Below are positions 55,270 to 64,000 of a stretch of DNA of 64,000 nucleotides, one piece after another (position 1 is the first letter of the stretch; every line of letters starts with the position of its first letter). The notes under the pieces are model-generated. The model was not told where the DNA came from and searched no databases. It saw only the letters and a program-made list of their open reading frames with translations. The position numbers and the translations under genes were made by a program. The DNA lies in assembly GCA_945860225.1 (NCBI GenBank), contig CAMAPT010000016.1:1-64000 (forward strand), written 5' to 3'. Origin of the DNA: Chitinophaga pinensis. GTDB lineage: Bacteria > Bacteroidota > Bacteroidia > B-17B0 > Aurantibacillaceae.

Positions 55270-55842
55270 CTATTTAATTTTTAATATCCCGGCATCAATC
55301 ATATATTTTACTTTAAATATAGCCGCTACACTTATTGCATCCGTAATTTCGCCATTCAATACCATGTTAAAGACCTCGTTGAAATGAATTTTTCGAACTT
55401 TTAAATCCTCGCTTTCTTCGGGTTCAGCTTCTTCAAATTTTAAATCAGTAGCTAAAAACACATGAGCATGTTCATCTGTAGCCGAATTGCTCAAGTCTAA
55501 CTGCAAAATTTCTTCAAAATGACTCGCTACAATACCAGTTTCTTCTTTTAATTCTCTAATGGCTGTTTGCAAAGGTGCCTCTCCCAATGGACCACCGCCT
55601 TCCGGAATTTCCCAACTGTAAGCATTAAGCGGATACCGCCACTGACCTACCAGCCAGGTGTAACCCTCTTCGCTTAAAGGAAAAATGCCAATAGCTAAAT
55701 TTTTGAAATTCACAACACTATACACAGCAGGGTTTCCGGCAGGATTAATGGTTTGATGTTTATGAACAGTAATCCAAGCCGATTCGTAAACCAATTCGGA
55801 AGAAAGTGTTTTCCAAGTATTTAATGATTCATTTTGCTGCAT
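55270..55842 (-). CDS. ADP-ribose-pyrophosphatase-like Nudix hydrolase
   Basis: This 190-residue protein has the Nudix box 'EGGGPLGEAPLQTAIRELKEETGI' (about 81-104). N-terminal to it are 'YSVVNFKNLAIGIFPLSEEGYTWLVGQWRYPLNAYSWEIP', the arrangement of ADP-sugar or ADP-ribose pyrophosphatases. The exact nucleotide substrate is not certain. It is tail to tail with the NudL-like gene, 22 bp apart. Confidence 0.82.
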   Translation of the reverse strand: MQQNESLNTWKTLSSELVYESAWITVHKHQTINPAGNPAVYSVVNFKNLAIGIFPLSEEGYTWLVGQWRYPLNAYSWEIPEGGGPLGEAPLQTAIRELKEETGIVASHFEEILQLDLSNSATDEHAHVFLATDLKFEEAEPEESEDLKVRKIHFNEVFNMVLNGEITDAISVAAIFKVKYMIDAGILKIK

Positions 55843-55967
55843 ACATGAATTGTGGTATAATAATCAATTAATCAAGGGGTTAAGCCTTTAAAACGGCTAA
55901 TATTAGGCATAATTTCCTATATTTAAGCACTCAAATAAATGTAATTTTTTGAAAATTTGAAGTTATT

Positions 55968-58900
55968 ATGTTAAAAAAGCTCATATTATTTTTTATTCTT
56001 TTTGTATCGGGTTATTTAAATGCCCAAACCTTATACTGGATCGGTGGTTCGGGTTATTGGAACGATAAATCGCATTGGTCGTTAACAAGTGGGGGTATAT
56101 CTGCCGACATGGCTCCTTCTGCCAACTCAACTGTAATTTTTGACAATGCATCTTCTGCTAAAAGCTTTACCATCGAAGCCTTGTATCACTTGGCCTTTAA
56201 ATCAATTATAGCCGAAAATACTCAGTCTGATATCAACATGGTGAGTTCATCTCATACAGATTTATCAATTAGCGGCCATGTTTTTTTAAATCCCAACTTT
56301 CATTTAAATCTAGGTGGCAAACTTTACTTAAATCCCCAAGAACCTGTTAAGTATCAATTTTCTCACAATAAGTTTACCGATGATATTTATTTGAATGCGC
56401 AATCAACGGTAGAGATGGGTGTTTTAAGTACAGAAAAAACCTTGTTTGTTTCCGGAAAAATTCAACTTAAAAATTCTGTCTTGTTTGCCGGTAACTTATC
56501 GTTTACAAATGGGCAAATTGAATTAGATAACAATACCATTCAGGTATCGAATCGTATTGACATGGTTAATGCTTCGATTTCGCACAGTTCGAAATCAAAA
56601 ACCCGATTAATTTGCCGAAAAAATGAGTTATCTCCTTCCAATTTCCAAACACTTTCTAAAGTTCCTAATTTAAAGATATCGCCATTAGCCTCGATGGCTT
56701 GTGCAGTTTCTTTAACTAATTCTTCTAATCCAACCTGCGCCGGTGCTCGAAACGGAACCGCTACCTTTGATTTATCGGGCTGTACAAATCCACCGTATGA
56801 AATTCAATGGATCAATACAGATCCTTCTGCCGCTTGTCAAACTTTGCCCAACGCAGAAGGAGCATTTACAGGTACAACTTATACCGTTAATAACATTTAT
56901 GGTTGTGGACAGGTTTATACAGTGTTGTTTACCAATTCGGTGGGCGAACAAACCGCAGTTCAGGTGCCCATCATTAATCCCGCTCCTACTATTTTATCGC
57001 CAAGCTATATACAACCTACTTGTTTTGGTTCAACCAATGGTCAAATCAGAACCTTGGTAATCAGTGGCGTTTCTCCGTTAACATTTAAATGGATGCCATC
57101 TGCTATTACTCACTCAAACATAGTCACAAGAGATACCTTAAAAAATGTTGGTGCCGGTATTTATACACTTACTGCTACCAATGCCAATGGTTGTGTTAAC
57201 ACATTTACCTACGCACTCAACAGTCCAACGGTATTACTAGCCAATGGATTGAGTAACAGTATTACCTGTAATGCTTCGTGTAATGGTTCAGCTACGGTTT
57301 CTCCCACCGGTGGAACAGCACCGTATACTTACTCATGGCTATCATCTTCATCAACCCCCTCTGTCAACTCATCTTCCAACATCAGTAATTTATGTCCGGG
57401 AATTGTTACCATGACAGTAACTGACTCTAAATCTTGTACTGCTACATATTCTGCTAACATTACCCAGCCCCCTGTTATTTCTCTGACGGCCTCTAAAACA
57501 AATATGAAATGTGGATCTATTTGCGATGGAACAGCTACCATAACAGCAACAGGAGGCTTAGGCGCTTTTACTTATTCATGGGCTCCATCGGGAGGTACAG
57601 GAGCTACGGCATCAGGATTGTGTGCTAATATATATACAGTAGCCGTTAACAATAACATCAATTGTAACAAAACAATTACGGTGAGTATCACATCTCCTCC
57701 AACATTAACTGCTAGTCCTACTAAAAAAGATGTATTATGTTTTGGAACTAGCACCGGTTCCATTAATATAAATGCATCAGGAGGTACTCCGGGACTTACG
57801 TATAGTTGGTCGCCTTCTATTTCATCTATCTCAACGGCTACTAACTTAGCGGCCGGTGTTTATAATTATACGGTAACCGATGCTTTGGGCTGTCAATATC
57901 CAAATACATTAACCATTACCCAACCTCCGGCTTCTACATTAGCCATTGCAGCAACTAGTCTTACTTGTCATGGTGACACCAATGGTTCAGCAGTTAGTAA
58001 TATGTCAGGAGGTACTTCACCTTACACCTATAGTTGGTCGCCCGGAAACCCAACCGGACAAGGAACCGGAAACATTACAAACCTTTCTCAGGGCACTTAT
58101 ACGTTAAGAGTTTTAGATGCCAACAGTTGCCCAACTACCAAAACAGTAGTCATTTCTCAACCAAATGCCATTGCTGTTTCAGTAGCTAGTGTAGCCCCAA
58201 GCTGTAATGGATTTACCAATGGGGTGATTACAACCACTGTAACCGGTGGACAAACTCCTTATACCTTTACACTTCAACCGGCTTCGGGTGCTGCTAAAAC
58301 TGGTAATTCGCCTTACACTAATTTAACAGCGGGTTCATATACCTTTATAGCTAAAGACAATGCCGGCTGTATTAAAACCCAAACCATCAATTTAGTAGAA
58401 CCGATTGCGCTCACACTCACACTAACTGCTACCTCTCTGAATTGTTTTAATGATTGCAAAGCCACTGTTTCGACCTTAGTAAGCGGTGGGGTTCCTGGAT
58501 ACTCATACGTATGGAATAATGGAGCCACCGGAACATCCATCATCAATCAGTGTGCGGGTGTTTACTCAGTTACAGTAACAGATTTAAAAAATTGTAAAGC
58601 TTCGCAAACAGTTACTATTACGGCACCTCCAAGTTTGACTGTTAACGTAACCGCCACTAATCCAAACTGTAATGGGCAAAGCACAGGAGTAGCTTCTGCT
58701 TCTGTAAGCGGAGGAACTCCTAATTACACCATTAACTGGAACAATGGCATTATTGGAAATACTGCTTCTAATTTATCAAAAGGTACATATACAGTTAGCG
58801 TAACCGATTCTAAAGGATGCCCAAAAACAGGAACGGTTTCAATTACAACACCCCCTGCCCTCACACTCACTTCATCAGGAGGTATGGTAAGTTGTGCGGG

Positions 58901-61900
58901 GTCAACAGACGGAACCGTTTCGGTAACTCCTACTGGGGGCACCCCGGGCTATTTTTATTCTTGGAATTCAGTACCATCTCAAACTACTTCTAAAGCAATA
59001 GGATTAGGTGTAGGGAATTATATAGCTAGTGTTACAGACTCCAAAGGATGTGTGGCTACTGCTACTGCTGCTATATCTCAACCATCCGTATTAACGCCCA
59101 CCATTACCAATATCATATCTAGTTGTAATGTCTGCATTGGTTCAGCTACCGGAAATGGGATAGGAGGTACAGCCCCTTATACGTTTTCATGGTCGCCGAG
59201 TGGTCAAACATCTTCGGTTGCCAGTAATTTATGCGTCGGCGTTCAAACCTTTGTGGTAACCGATAGTAAGGGCTGTTCAAAAACACAAACGGTACAAATC
59301 AGTCAAACGGTTATTTCTTTAATTACATCGAGCGGTAGCACGCTGACTTGTAATAACAGTAATAATGGAATTGCAACAGCCAACGCAAGTGGTGGTGCTT
59401 CACCATATACATTTACATGGTCGCCGGCACCTATTCAAAATACTCAAACAGCTACCGGATTAAGTGCTGGATCACATACTGTTATAGTAGCCGACTCAAA
59501 AGGTTGTACTAATACCAGTGTCGTTAATTTTACAAATCCGCCTGCATTGACTTTAACCGTTACAAAGTCAGATTTAACTTGCCATAACATTTGTAATGGA
59601 ACGGCAAAAGCATTGGCAACCGGCGGAACTGGCGCGCTTACTTACCGTTGGATGCCTGGCGGTGCAACCACTTCTTCTTTAACAGGATTATGTGCCGGTG
59701 TCTATACAGTAACCGTTACCGACAATAACAGTTGTTCATTAACCCAAACTTTATCTATCACCCAACCGTCTTCGCTCACTGCTAGCTTTAGTTTTACGAC
59801 ACCAAATACTTGTATTACATCTGACGGTACTATTAATGCTCAAATTGCCGGAGGTACTTCGCCTTACACATTTACTTGGTCTCCTGTTAATTCATCATCT
59901 ATGCCACTAACGAATGCCGGAGCAGGTACTTATTCTTTACAGATAAGAGATGCGGCAAGTTGTACCCGAACCGTGGTTACCTCACTCAACAATCCTACTG
60001 GTCCGACCGTCACCGTTCAGACCAATTCTTTAGCTTGTTTTGGAACTTCAACAGGTTCTGCAACACTTTCTATTTCAGGTTCAGCCCCATTTACGGTTAG
60101 TTGGCCAAGTATTTCTTCTACTAATACAGTAGCTACAGGACTTTCTGCCGGCGTTTACCTATCTACTATAACGGATGCGAATAGCTGTGTAACTAACCAA
60201 ACTATAAACATTGCCAGTCCTTCGCAATTTACGATAAGTGGCGTGGTGAATAATGTAGCTTGTTATAATACTCCTTCAGGTTCAATTAATTTAACCCCTT
60301 CGGGAGGCACAGGAGCCTATACGTATACCTGGTTACCAACGGGTGGTTCAGTTCAAGATCCAAATAATTTATCAGCAGGAACTTATAGTGTTTTGATGTC
60401 TGATGCAAATGGTTGTCAAACTTCGAGCTCATTTACACTAACCGAACCTTCTCCATTATCTTTGACGTTCAGAAAAAAAGATGTGCAATGCCATGGTGGT
60501 ATTTCGGGAGGAGCAAGGGTTATCGTGAGTGGAGGAACAAATCCATATACCTACTCTTGGACACCAAAAGGCACATTTGTAGGATCTCCCCTCGATACGG
60601 TTGTTAATTTATCTTCAGGCGTTTATACGGTTAACATCCGAGATGCTGCAAATTGCATCATTATAGGAACAGTGGAAATTACACAGCCAACCGCATTAAG
60701 TTCTTCTATTGCTGTCACACATCCAAAATGTTCGCAACAAAGCACTGGTTCTGCTACGATTCAAGCATCAGGCGGAACCTCACCTTATACTTATGCATTT
60801 AACACCACTCCACCAGCTCTTACCCAAACTGTAAGTGGATTGGCAAAAGGGACATATATAGGCATTATAACCGATGCGAATGGATGCCCAAGTGCTTCCG
60901 TTTTCGATATTACAGAACCTGCACCAATAGTGGTTACAACCACGGTTTCGAGTCCTAAATGTAACGGTGTTTGTTCGGGAAACGTGACGACAGCCGTGAG
61001 TGGAGGTTCGCCCAATTATCTTTATCAATGGATTCCTAATGGTGGTAATGTTTCTAATCCAAACGGATTGTGCGCCGGGAACTATACGGTTATTGTCACC
61101 GATCAAAATAGTTGCTCTGGTCAGGCCTTAATAACATTAACTGAACCCGACCATTTAATTGCCAATACTTCATTTACCAACCCATCATGTTTTGGCTTTA
61201 GTAATGGTGTTATCAGTTCTAATCCTTTAGGTGGAACAGCTCCTTTTAGCTTCCAATGGTTAGGAACAGCCCAAACTACCCAAACATTATCAAATGCACC
61301 TGCCGGTGATTATACGTTGAGTGTTACCGATTTTAACCAATGTAAGGATACACAAATCGTAACGCTCATCAATCCTAATGCATTATCAATCAATCCTTCC
61401 AAAGTATTGGCCAGTTGCGATATAGATAACGGTTCAATTGATGCATCGGCAACTATTGGTCAAGCACCTTTTATGTATAATTGGTTACCACCTATTCTAA
61501 CTGCACAGAGCACCAATACAGTAGTGAGCAATTTAGGTGCGGGCATTTATACTGTTGTATTAACCGATGCTTCTGCTTGTTCGGCTACAGTTGCCATTGC
61601 CTTGAGTAATGCCGATGGACCAACCGGTGCTGCAATTACCTCAACCAATGTAACGTGTATGGGATTCAATAATGGTATGGCAGAAGTTTCTAACCCAATT
61701 GGAGGAACAGCCCCTTATACATTAGGTTGGCGCAATCCATCATCAACCTTAGCTTTTATTAATCAACTAGCACCCGGCACTTATATGGCACAAATTGTAG
61801 ATGCTAATAATTGTAAATTATTTAAATCGGTTGATATTATAGAACCTCAAGCAATCGATGATAACGAACATATAGTGAGTGCCATTTGCATGGGCAATTG

Positions 61901-64000
61901 TTCGGGTAGTATTGATGTGAAACCAACCGGAGGAAATACAAGTTATAGCTACCTATGGAGTAATGGAGCTATTACACAAACTGTTACCAATTTATGTCCC
62001 GGTTCTATTTCAGTAACCATTACCGATAATTTAAATTGTACTTATACAACTACCTATACAATACCAAGTTTAACTACAATTACAACGAATACTTTTGCAA
62101 TTGACAATATTTGTTTTGGAAAATGCGAAGGACAATTGGAAGCAGTGAATATAGCCGGTGGTCAGCCTCCGTATTCTTTCCATTGGTCAGATCCTTTAGG
62201 ACAAGCTACATCAGCGGCAGCGAATTTGTGTTCAGAAAATTATTCGATTACCATTAAAGACGCAAATGGATGTTTTAACGTGTGGCCTGGAAATATTTCA
62301 TCACCGGCCCAAATTACGTTTACTCCTGTTGTTACTCAGCCTGGTTGTGATTTATGTAATGGGTCAGTGACTATTTCTCCTACAGGAGGTACACCTACCT
62401 ATTCTTATTTATGGAGCACTAATGAAACCGGGAACACGACTTCGAACTTATGTGCTGGTGTATACGAAGTAAAAATCATGGATAACAATCAATGTGCATC
62501 TACTTCCAAAGTCATCATCAATAGCTCTTCTTCTATTACCGGAGAAACCATTCAAAAGGCCGATGTCAATTGTCAGGCAGCCTGCAATGGTTCAGTATCT
62601 GTAGTGGCAATTGGTGGCTCGCAACCTATCTCTTATAACTGGTTACACAACGGTTCGTCGTCTCAAACTTTAACTAATCTTTGTGAAGGTATTTACTATT
62701 GTAATATGACCGATGCAGAAGGTTGTACACGTACAGCCAGTGTGGCTATTGGGGCCGTTACCGTGTTAACTATTACTCCTAAAGTAACACAAACCTCATG
62801 TACTTCTTCTACCGGATCTATTTCGGTATCGGTAAGTGGTGGAACGGGTAGTTATACCTATTCGTGGTTACCTTCGGGCAACTCATCCTCTATTAAGAAC
62901 TTATCCCCAGGTCACTATACATTAACGGTGTCTGATGGTAATTGCCCAAAAACAGAGGTATTTACGATTAATGCCATCAACAGTCCGGTTATTACTTCCA
63001 AGCAAACCAGTATCTCATGCGCGAATAGTTGTGACGGAAAAATTGAAATTACAATAAGTGGAGGCATCCCTAATTATACAACTGCATGGTCAAACGGGGC
63101 AACCAACACAAGTATTACGCAATTATGCGCCGGTAATTATTCGGTTGAAGTTACTGATGCTGGCGGTTGTAAGGCTATAAAACAATTTTCTTTAGAAACC
63201 GTTTCGCCGGTAACGTTCAATGTGCCTGACTTAGATATTCCAAAATGTGATGCTGATTGCAATGGTTCGTTAATCATCAATCCAATTGGTGGAACCATGC
63301 CATACACATACAGTTGGTTGCCATCAAACATCACAACTCCTGTAATTTCTAATTTGTGTGCCGGTAACTATTCTATCACGGTAACCGATGCCCATGATTG
63401 TCAAACTACCAAAACGTATTCCTTAGTCAATCCGCCAACATTGCTCGTTACAGCCACAGCTACCAATGTATCTTGTAATACAGCTACAGATGGTTCTATT
63501 GATCTCACAGTTTCTGGAGGAATAACCCCATATACTTACACTTGGACTCCTTCTGGAGCTAATACAGAAGACCAAACAAATATTGCTGCTGGTACTTATA
63601 CCATGACATTATTAGACGATAACGGCTGTTTGCGAGATAGTGTATTTGAAATTAAACCAACTATTGTCGTTCAATCAATAGCCGGTAATGATACTACATT
63701 TTGTGAGAAATCATCGTTTGCACTCAATGGCACAAAATCTTCAGGCGGCAATAGTTTCGAATGGTTTGAGTTACCATCCGGTAGCATTATTTCCAGCACC
63801 TTAACCGGTGTGGTAAAACCCACTGTTGGGACTAACACCTATGTGTTATCAGTAAAAAATGGGGTGTGTGCCGACCATGATACCATTGTTGTTACTTCCT
63901 TGGCTTTACCATCGGTAGATGCAGGCCCAGGGATAAATATGCCAATATTAGCTTCTATGTCGATTGGCGGAAACCCTACTAGTTCGGATGCCTTAACTTA
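55968..64000 (+). CDS. Giant SprB-repeat secreted protein (3'-truncated by window end)
   Basis: The frame opens at the ATG at 55968 and stays open to the window end: 2677 codons and no stop. A signal peptide (MLKKLILFFILFVSGYLNAQ) is followed by 'YWIGGSGYWNDKSHWSL' and about 220 residues of non-repeated N-terminus. From about 56730 to 63560 I count about 30 SprB-type repeats of about 77 residues with the pattern C-x-G..x-G-x(n)-GGTxPYTYxW-x(n)-L-x-AGxYxVTVTD-x-xGC. Then comes 'AGNDTTFCEKSSFALNGT' and 'PSVDAGPGIN...IGGNP', a spacer typical of T9SS gliding adhesins. A C-terminal sorting domain should lie beyond the window. SprB itself is a mobile adhesin used in gliding. Ligand and length here are unknown. 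Confidence 0.9.
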   Translation, partial: MLKKLILFFILFVSGYLNAQTLYWIGGSGYWNDKSHWSLTSGGISADMAPSANSTVIFDNASSAKSFTIEALYHLAFKSIIAENTQSDINMVSSSHTDLSISGHVFLNPNFHLNLGGKLYLNPQEPVKYQFSHNKFTDDIYLNAQSTVEMGVLSTEKTLFVSGKIQLKNSVLFAGNLSFTNGQIELDNNTIQVSNRIDMVNASISHSSKSKTRLICRKNELSPSNFQTLSKVPNLKISPLASMACAVSLTNSSNPTCAGARNGTATFDLSGCTNPPYEIQWINTDPSAACQTLPNAEGAFTGTTYTVNNIYGCGQVYTVLFTNSVGEQTAVQVPIINPAPTILSPSYIQPTCFGSTNGQIRTLVISGVSPLTFKWMPSAITHSNIVTRDTLKNVGAGIYTLTATNANGCVNTFTYALNSPTVLLANGLSNSITCNASCNGSATVSPTGGTAPYTYSWLSSSSTPSVNSSSNISNLCPGIVTMTVTDSKSCTATYSANITQPPVISLTASKTNMKCGSICDGTATITATGGLGAFTYSWAPSGGTGATASGLCANIYTVAVNNNINCNKTITVSITSPPTLTASPTKKDVLCFGTSTGSININASGGTPGLTYSWSPSISSISTATNLAAGVYNYTVTDALGCQYPNTLTITQPPASTLAIAATSLTCHGDTNGSAVSNMSGGTSPYTYSWSPGNPTGQGTGNITNLSQGTYTLRVLDANSCPTTKTVVISQPNAIAVSVASVAPSCNGFTNGVITTTVTGGQTPYTFTLQPASGAAKTGNSPYTNLTAGSYTFIAKDNAGCIKTQTINLVEPIALTLTLTATSLNCFNDCKATVSTLVSGGVPGYSYVWNNGATGTSIINQCAGVYSVTVTDLKNCKASQTVTITAPPSLTVNVTATNPNCNGQSTGVASASVSGGTPNYTINWNNGIIGNTASNLSKGTYTVSVTDSKGCPKTGTVSITTPPALTLTSSGGMVSCAGSTDGTVSVTPTGGTPGYFYSWNSVPSQTTSKAIGLGVGNYIASVTDSKGCVATATAAISQPSVLTPTITNIISSCNVCIGSATGNGIGGTAPYTFSWSPSGQTSSVASNLCVGVQTFVVTDSKGCSKTQTVQISQTVISLITSSGSTLTCNNSNNGIATANASGGASPYTFTWSPAPIQNTQTATGLSAGSHTVIVADSKGCTNTSVVNFTNPPALTLTVTKSDLTCHNICNGTAKALATGGTGALTYRWMPGGATTSSLTGLCAGVYTVTVTDNNSCSLTQTLSITQPSSLTASFSFTTPNTCITSDGTINAQIAGGTSPYTFTWSPVNSSSMPLTNAGAGTYSLQIRDAASCTRTVVTSLNNPTGPTVTVQTNSLACFGTSTGSATLSISGSAPFTVSWPSISSTNTVATGLSAGVYLSTITDANSCVTNQTINIASPSQFTISGVVNNVACYNTPSGSINLTPSGGTGAYTYTWLPTGGSVQDPNNLSAGTYSVLMSDANGCQTSSSFTLTEPSPLSLTFRKKDVQCHGGISGGARVIVSGGTNPYTYSWTPKGTFVGSPLDTVVNLSSGVYTVNIRDAANCIIIGTVEITQPTALSSSIAVTHPKCSQQSTGSATIQASGGTSPYTYAFNTTPPALTQTVSGLAKGTYIGIITDANGCPSASVFDITEPAPIVVTTTVSSPKCNGVCSGNVTTAVSGGSPNYLYQWIPNGGNVSNPNGLCAGNYTVIVTDQNSCSGQALITLTEPDHLIANTSFTNPSCFGFSNGVISSNPLGGTAPFSFQWLGTAQTTQTLSNAPAGDYTLSVTDFNQCKDTQIVTLINPNALSINPSKVLASCDIDNGSIDASATIGQAPFMYNWLPPILTAQSTNTVVSNLGAGIYTVVLTDASACSATVAIALSNADGPTGAAITSTNVTCMGFNNGMAEVSNPIGGTAPYTLGWRNPSSTLAFINQLAPGTYMAQIVDANNCKLFKSVDIIEPQAIDDNEHIVSAICMGNCSGSIDVKPTGGNTSYSYLWSNGAITQTVTNLCPGSISVTITDNLNCTYTTTYTIPSLTTITTNTFAIDNICFGKCEGQLEAVNIAGGQPPYSFHWSDPLGQATSAAANLCSENYSITIKDANGCFNVWPGNISSPAQITFTPVVTQPGCDLCNGSVTISPTGGTPTYSYLWSTNETGNTTSNLCAGVYEVKIMDNNQCASTSKVIINSSSSITGETIQKADVNCQAACNGSVSVVAIGGSQPISYNWLHNGSSSQTLTNLCEGIYYCNMTDAEGCTRTASVAIGAVTVLTITPKVTQTSCTSSTGSISVSVSGGTGSYTYSWLPSGNSSSIKNLSPGHYTLTVSDGNCPKTEVFTINAINSPVITSKQTSISCANSCDGKIEITISGGIPNYTTAWSNGATNTSITQLCAGNYSVEVTDAGGCKAIKQFSLETVSPVTFNVPDLDIPKCDADCNGSLIINPIGGTMPYTYSWLPSNITTPVISNLCAGNYSITVTDAHDCQTTKTYSLVNPPTLLVTATATNVSCNTATDGSIDLTVSGGITPYTYTWTPSGANTEDQTNIAAGTYTMTLLDDNGCLRDSVFEIKPTIVVQSIAGNDTTFCEKSSFALNGTKSSGGNSFEWFELPSGSIISSTLTGVVKPTVGTNTYVLSVKNGVCADHDTIVVTSLALPSVDAGPGINMPILASMSIGGNPTSSDALT

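Noticed and set aside
56743-63334. Several 60-110 codon ORFs in other frames inside the SprB-repeat gene
   Set aside because: They are shadows of the long repeated frame (Val/Pro/Thr-rich antisense of TVTD and GGTxPYTY repeats). The main frame from 55968 explains the region fully.

Overview
The window is AT-rich DNA from the chromosome of a bacterium of the phylum Bacteroidota, probably a gliding or gliding-derived lineage. The evidence is gldF and gldG, two proteins with C-terminal type IX secretion (T9SS) sorting domains, a giant SprB-repeat surface protein, a Bacteroidota-type FtsL, DUF3098 and IPExxxVDY proteins, and promoters matching the Bacteroidota -7 consensus TAnnTTTG. The order or family cannot be resolved from this window. 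No tRNA, rRNA, CRISPR array or transposase was seen.

Layout. 1-464: a gene-free left edge with a leftward promoter. 465-4071: an outer-membrane TonB-receptor-like barrel protein and two small paralogous lipoproteins. 4303-10877 (minus): a surface-polysaccharide module with gmd, fcl, a WecA/TagO-type phospho-sugar transferase and two paralogous Wzi/RemB-like outer-membrane proteins on either side of it. 10996-12705 (plus): DUF3098 protein, uppP, and a TetR regulator. 12783-29312 (minus): the whole division and cell-wall (dcw) cluster mraZ-rsmH-ftsL-ftsI-murE-mraY-murD-(free-standing MurD C-terminal domain)-ftsW-murG-murC-ftsQ-ftsA-ftsZ, with an MraZ operator at its head and a strong terminator after ftsZ. 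29585-43928: PlsC-like acyltransferase, ispF, a YfhO-type membrane protein, an ABC exporter, dnaN, a DUF4340 protein with gldG and gldF, dnaG and gatB. 44036-55842: two LamG/T9SS proteins, an IPExxxVDY protein, fabI, an xre-fic locus, a YkgJ-type cysteine-cluster protein, truB, ribBA, a nitroreductase, a SRPBCC protein and two Nudix hydrolases. 55968-64000: the start of a giant secreted protein with about 30 SprB repeats, still open at the window edge.

How the parts work together. UppP recycles the undecaprenyl phosphate that MraY and the WecA-like enzyme both use. The dcw cluster builds meso-DAP-type precursor (the MurE DNPR motif) and the divisome. Gmd and Fcl make GDP-L-fucose for surface glycans, with the two Wzi-like barrels as likely outer-membrane partners. 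GldF/GldG, the T9SS-tailed LamG proteins and the SprB-repeat giant belong to the gliding/T9SS surface system.

The most unusual parts are: (i) a free-standing, apparently intact MurD C-terminal domain translationally coupled to murD but lacking the residue equivalent to the E. coli active-site Lys348; (ii) a fic gene bracketed by 53-bp direct repeats that are copies of the 3' end of the neighbouring xre gene; (iii) five AGGCGC-like direct repeats spaced at near-multiples of the DNA helical turn across the fic start, with a separate palindromic repeat over the xre start; (iv) four TGG repeats at exactly 10-bp period before mraZ; and (v) short duplicated or dispersed intergenic repeats.
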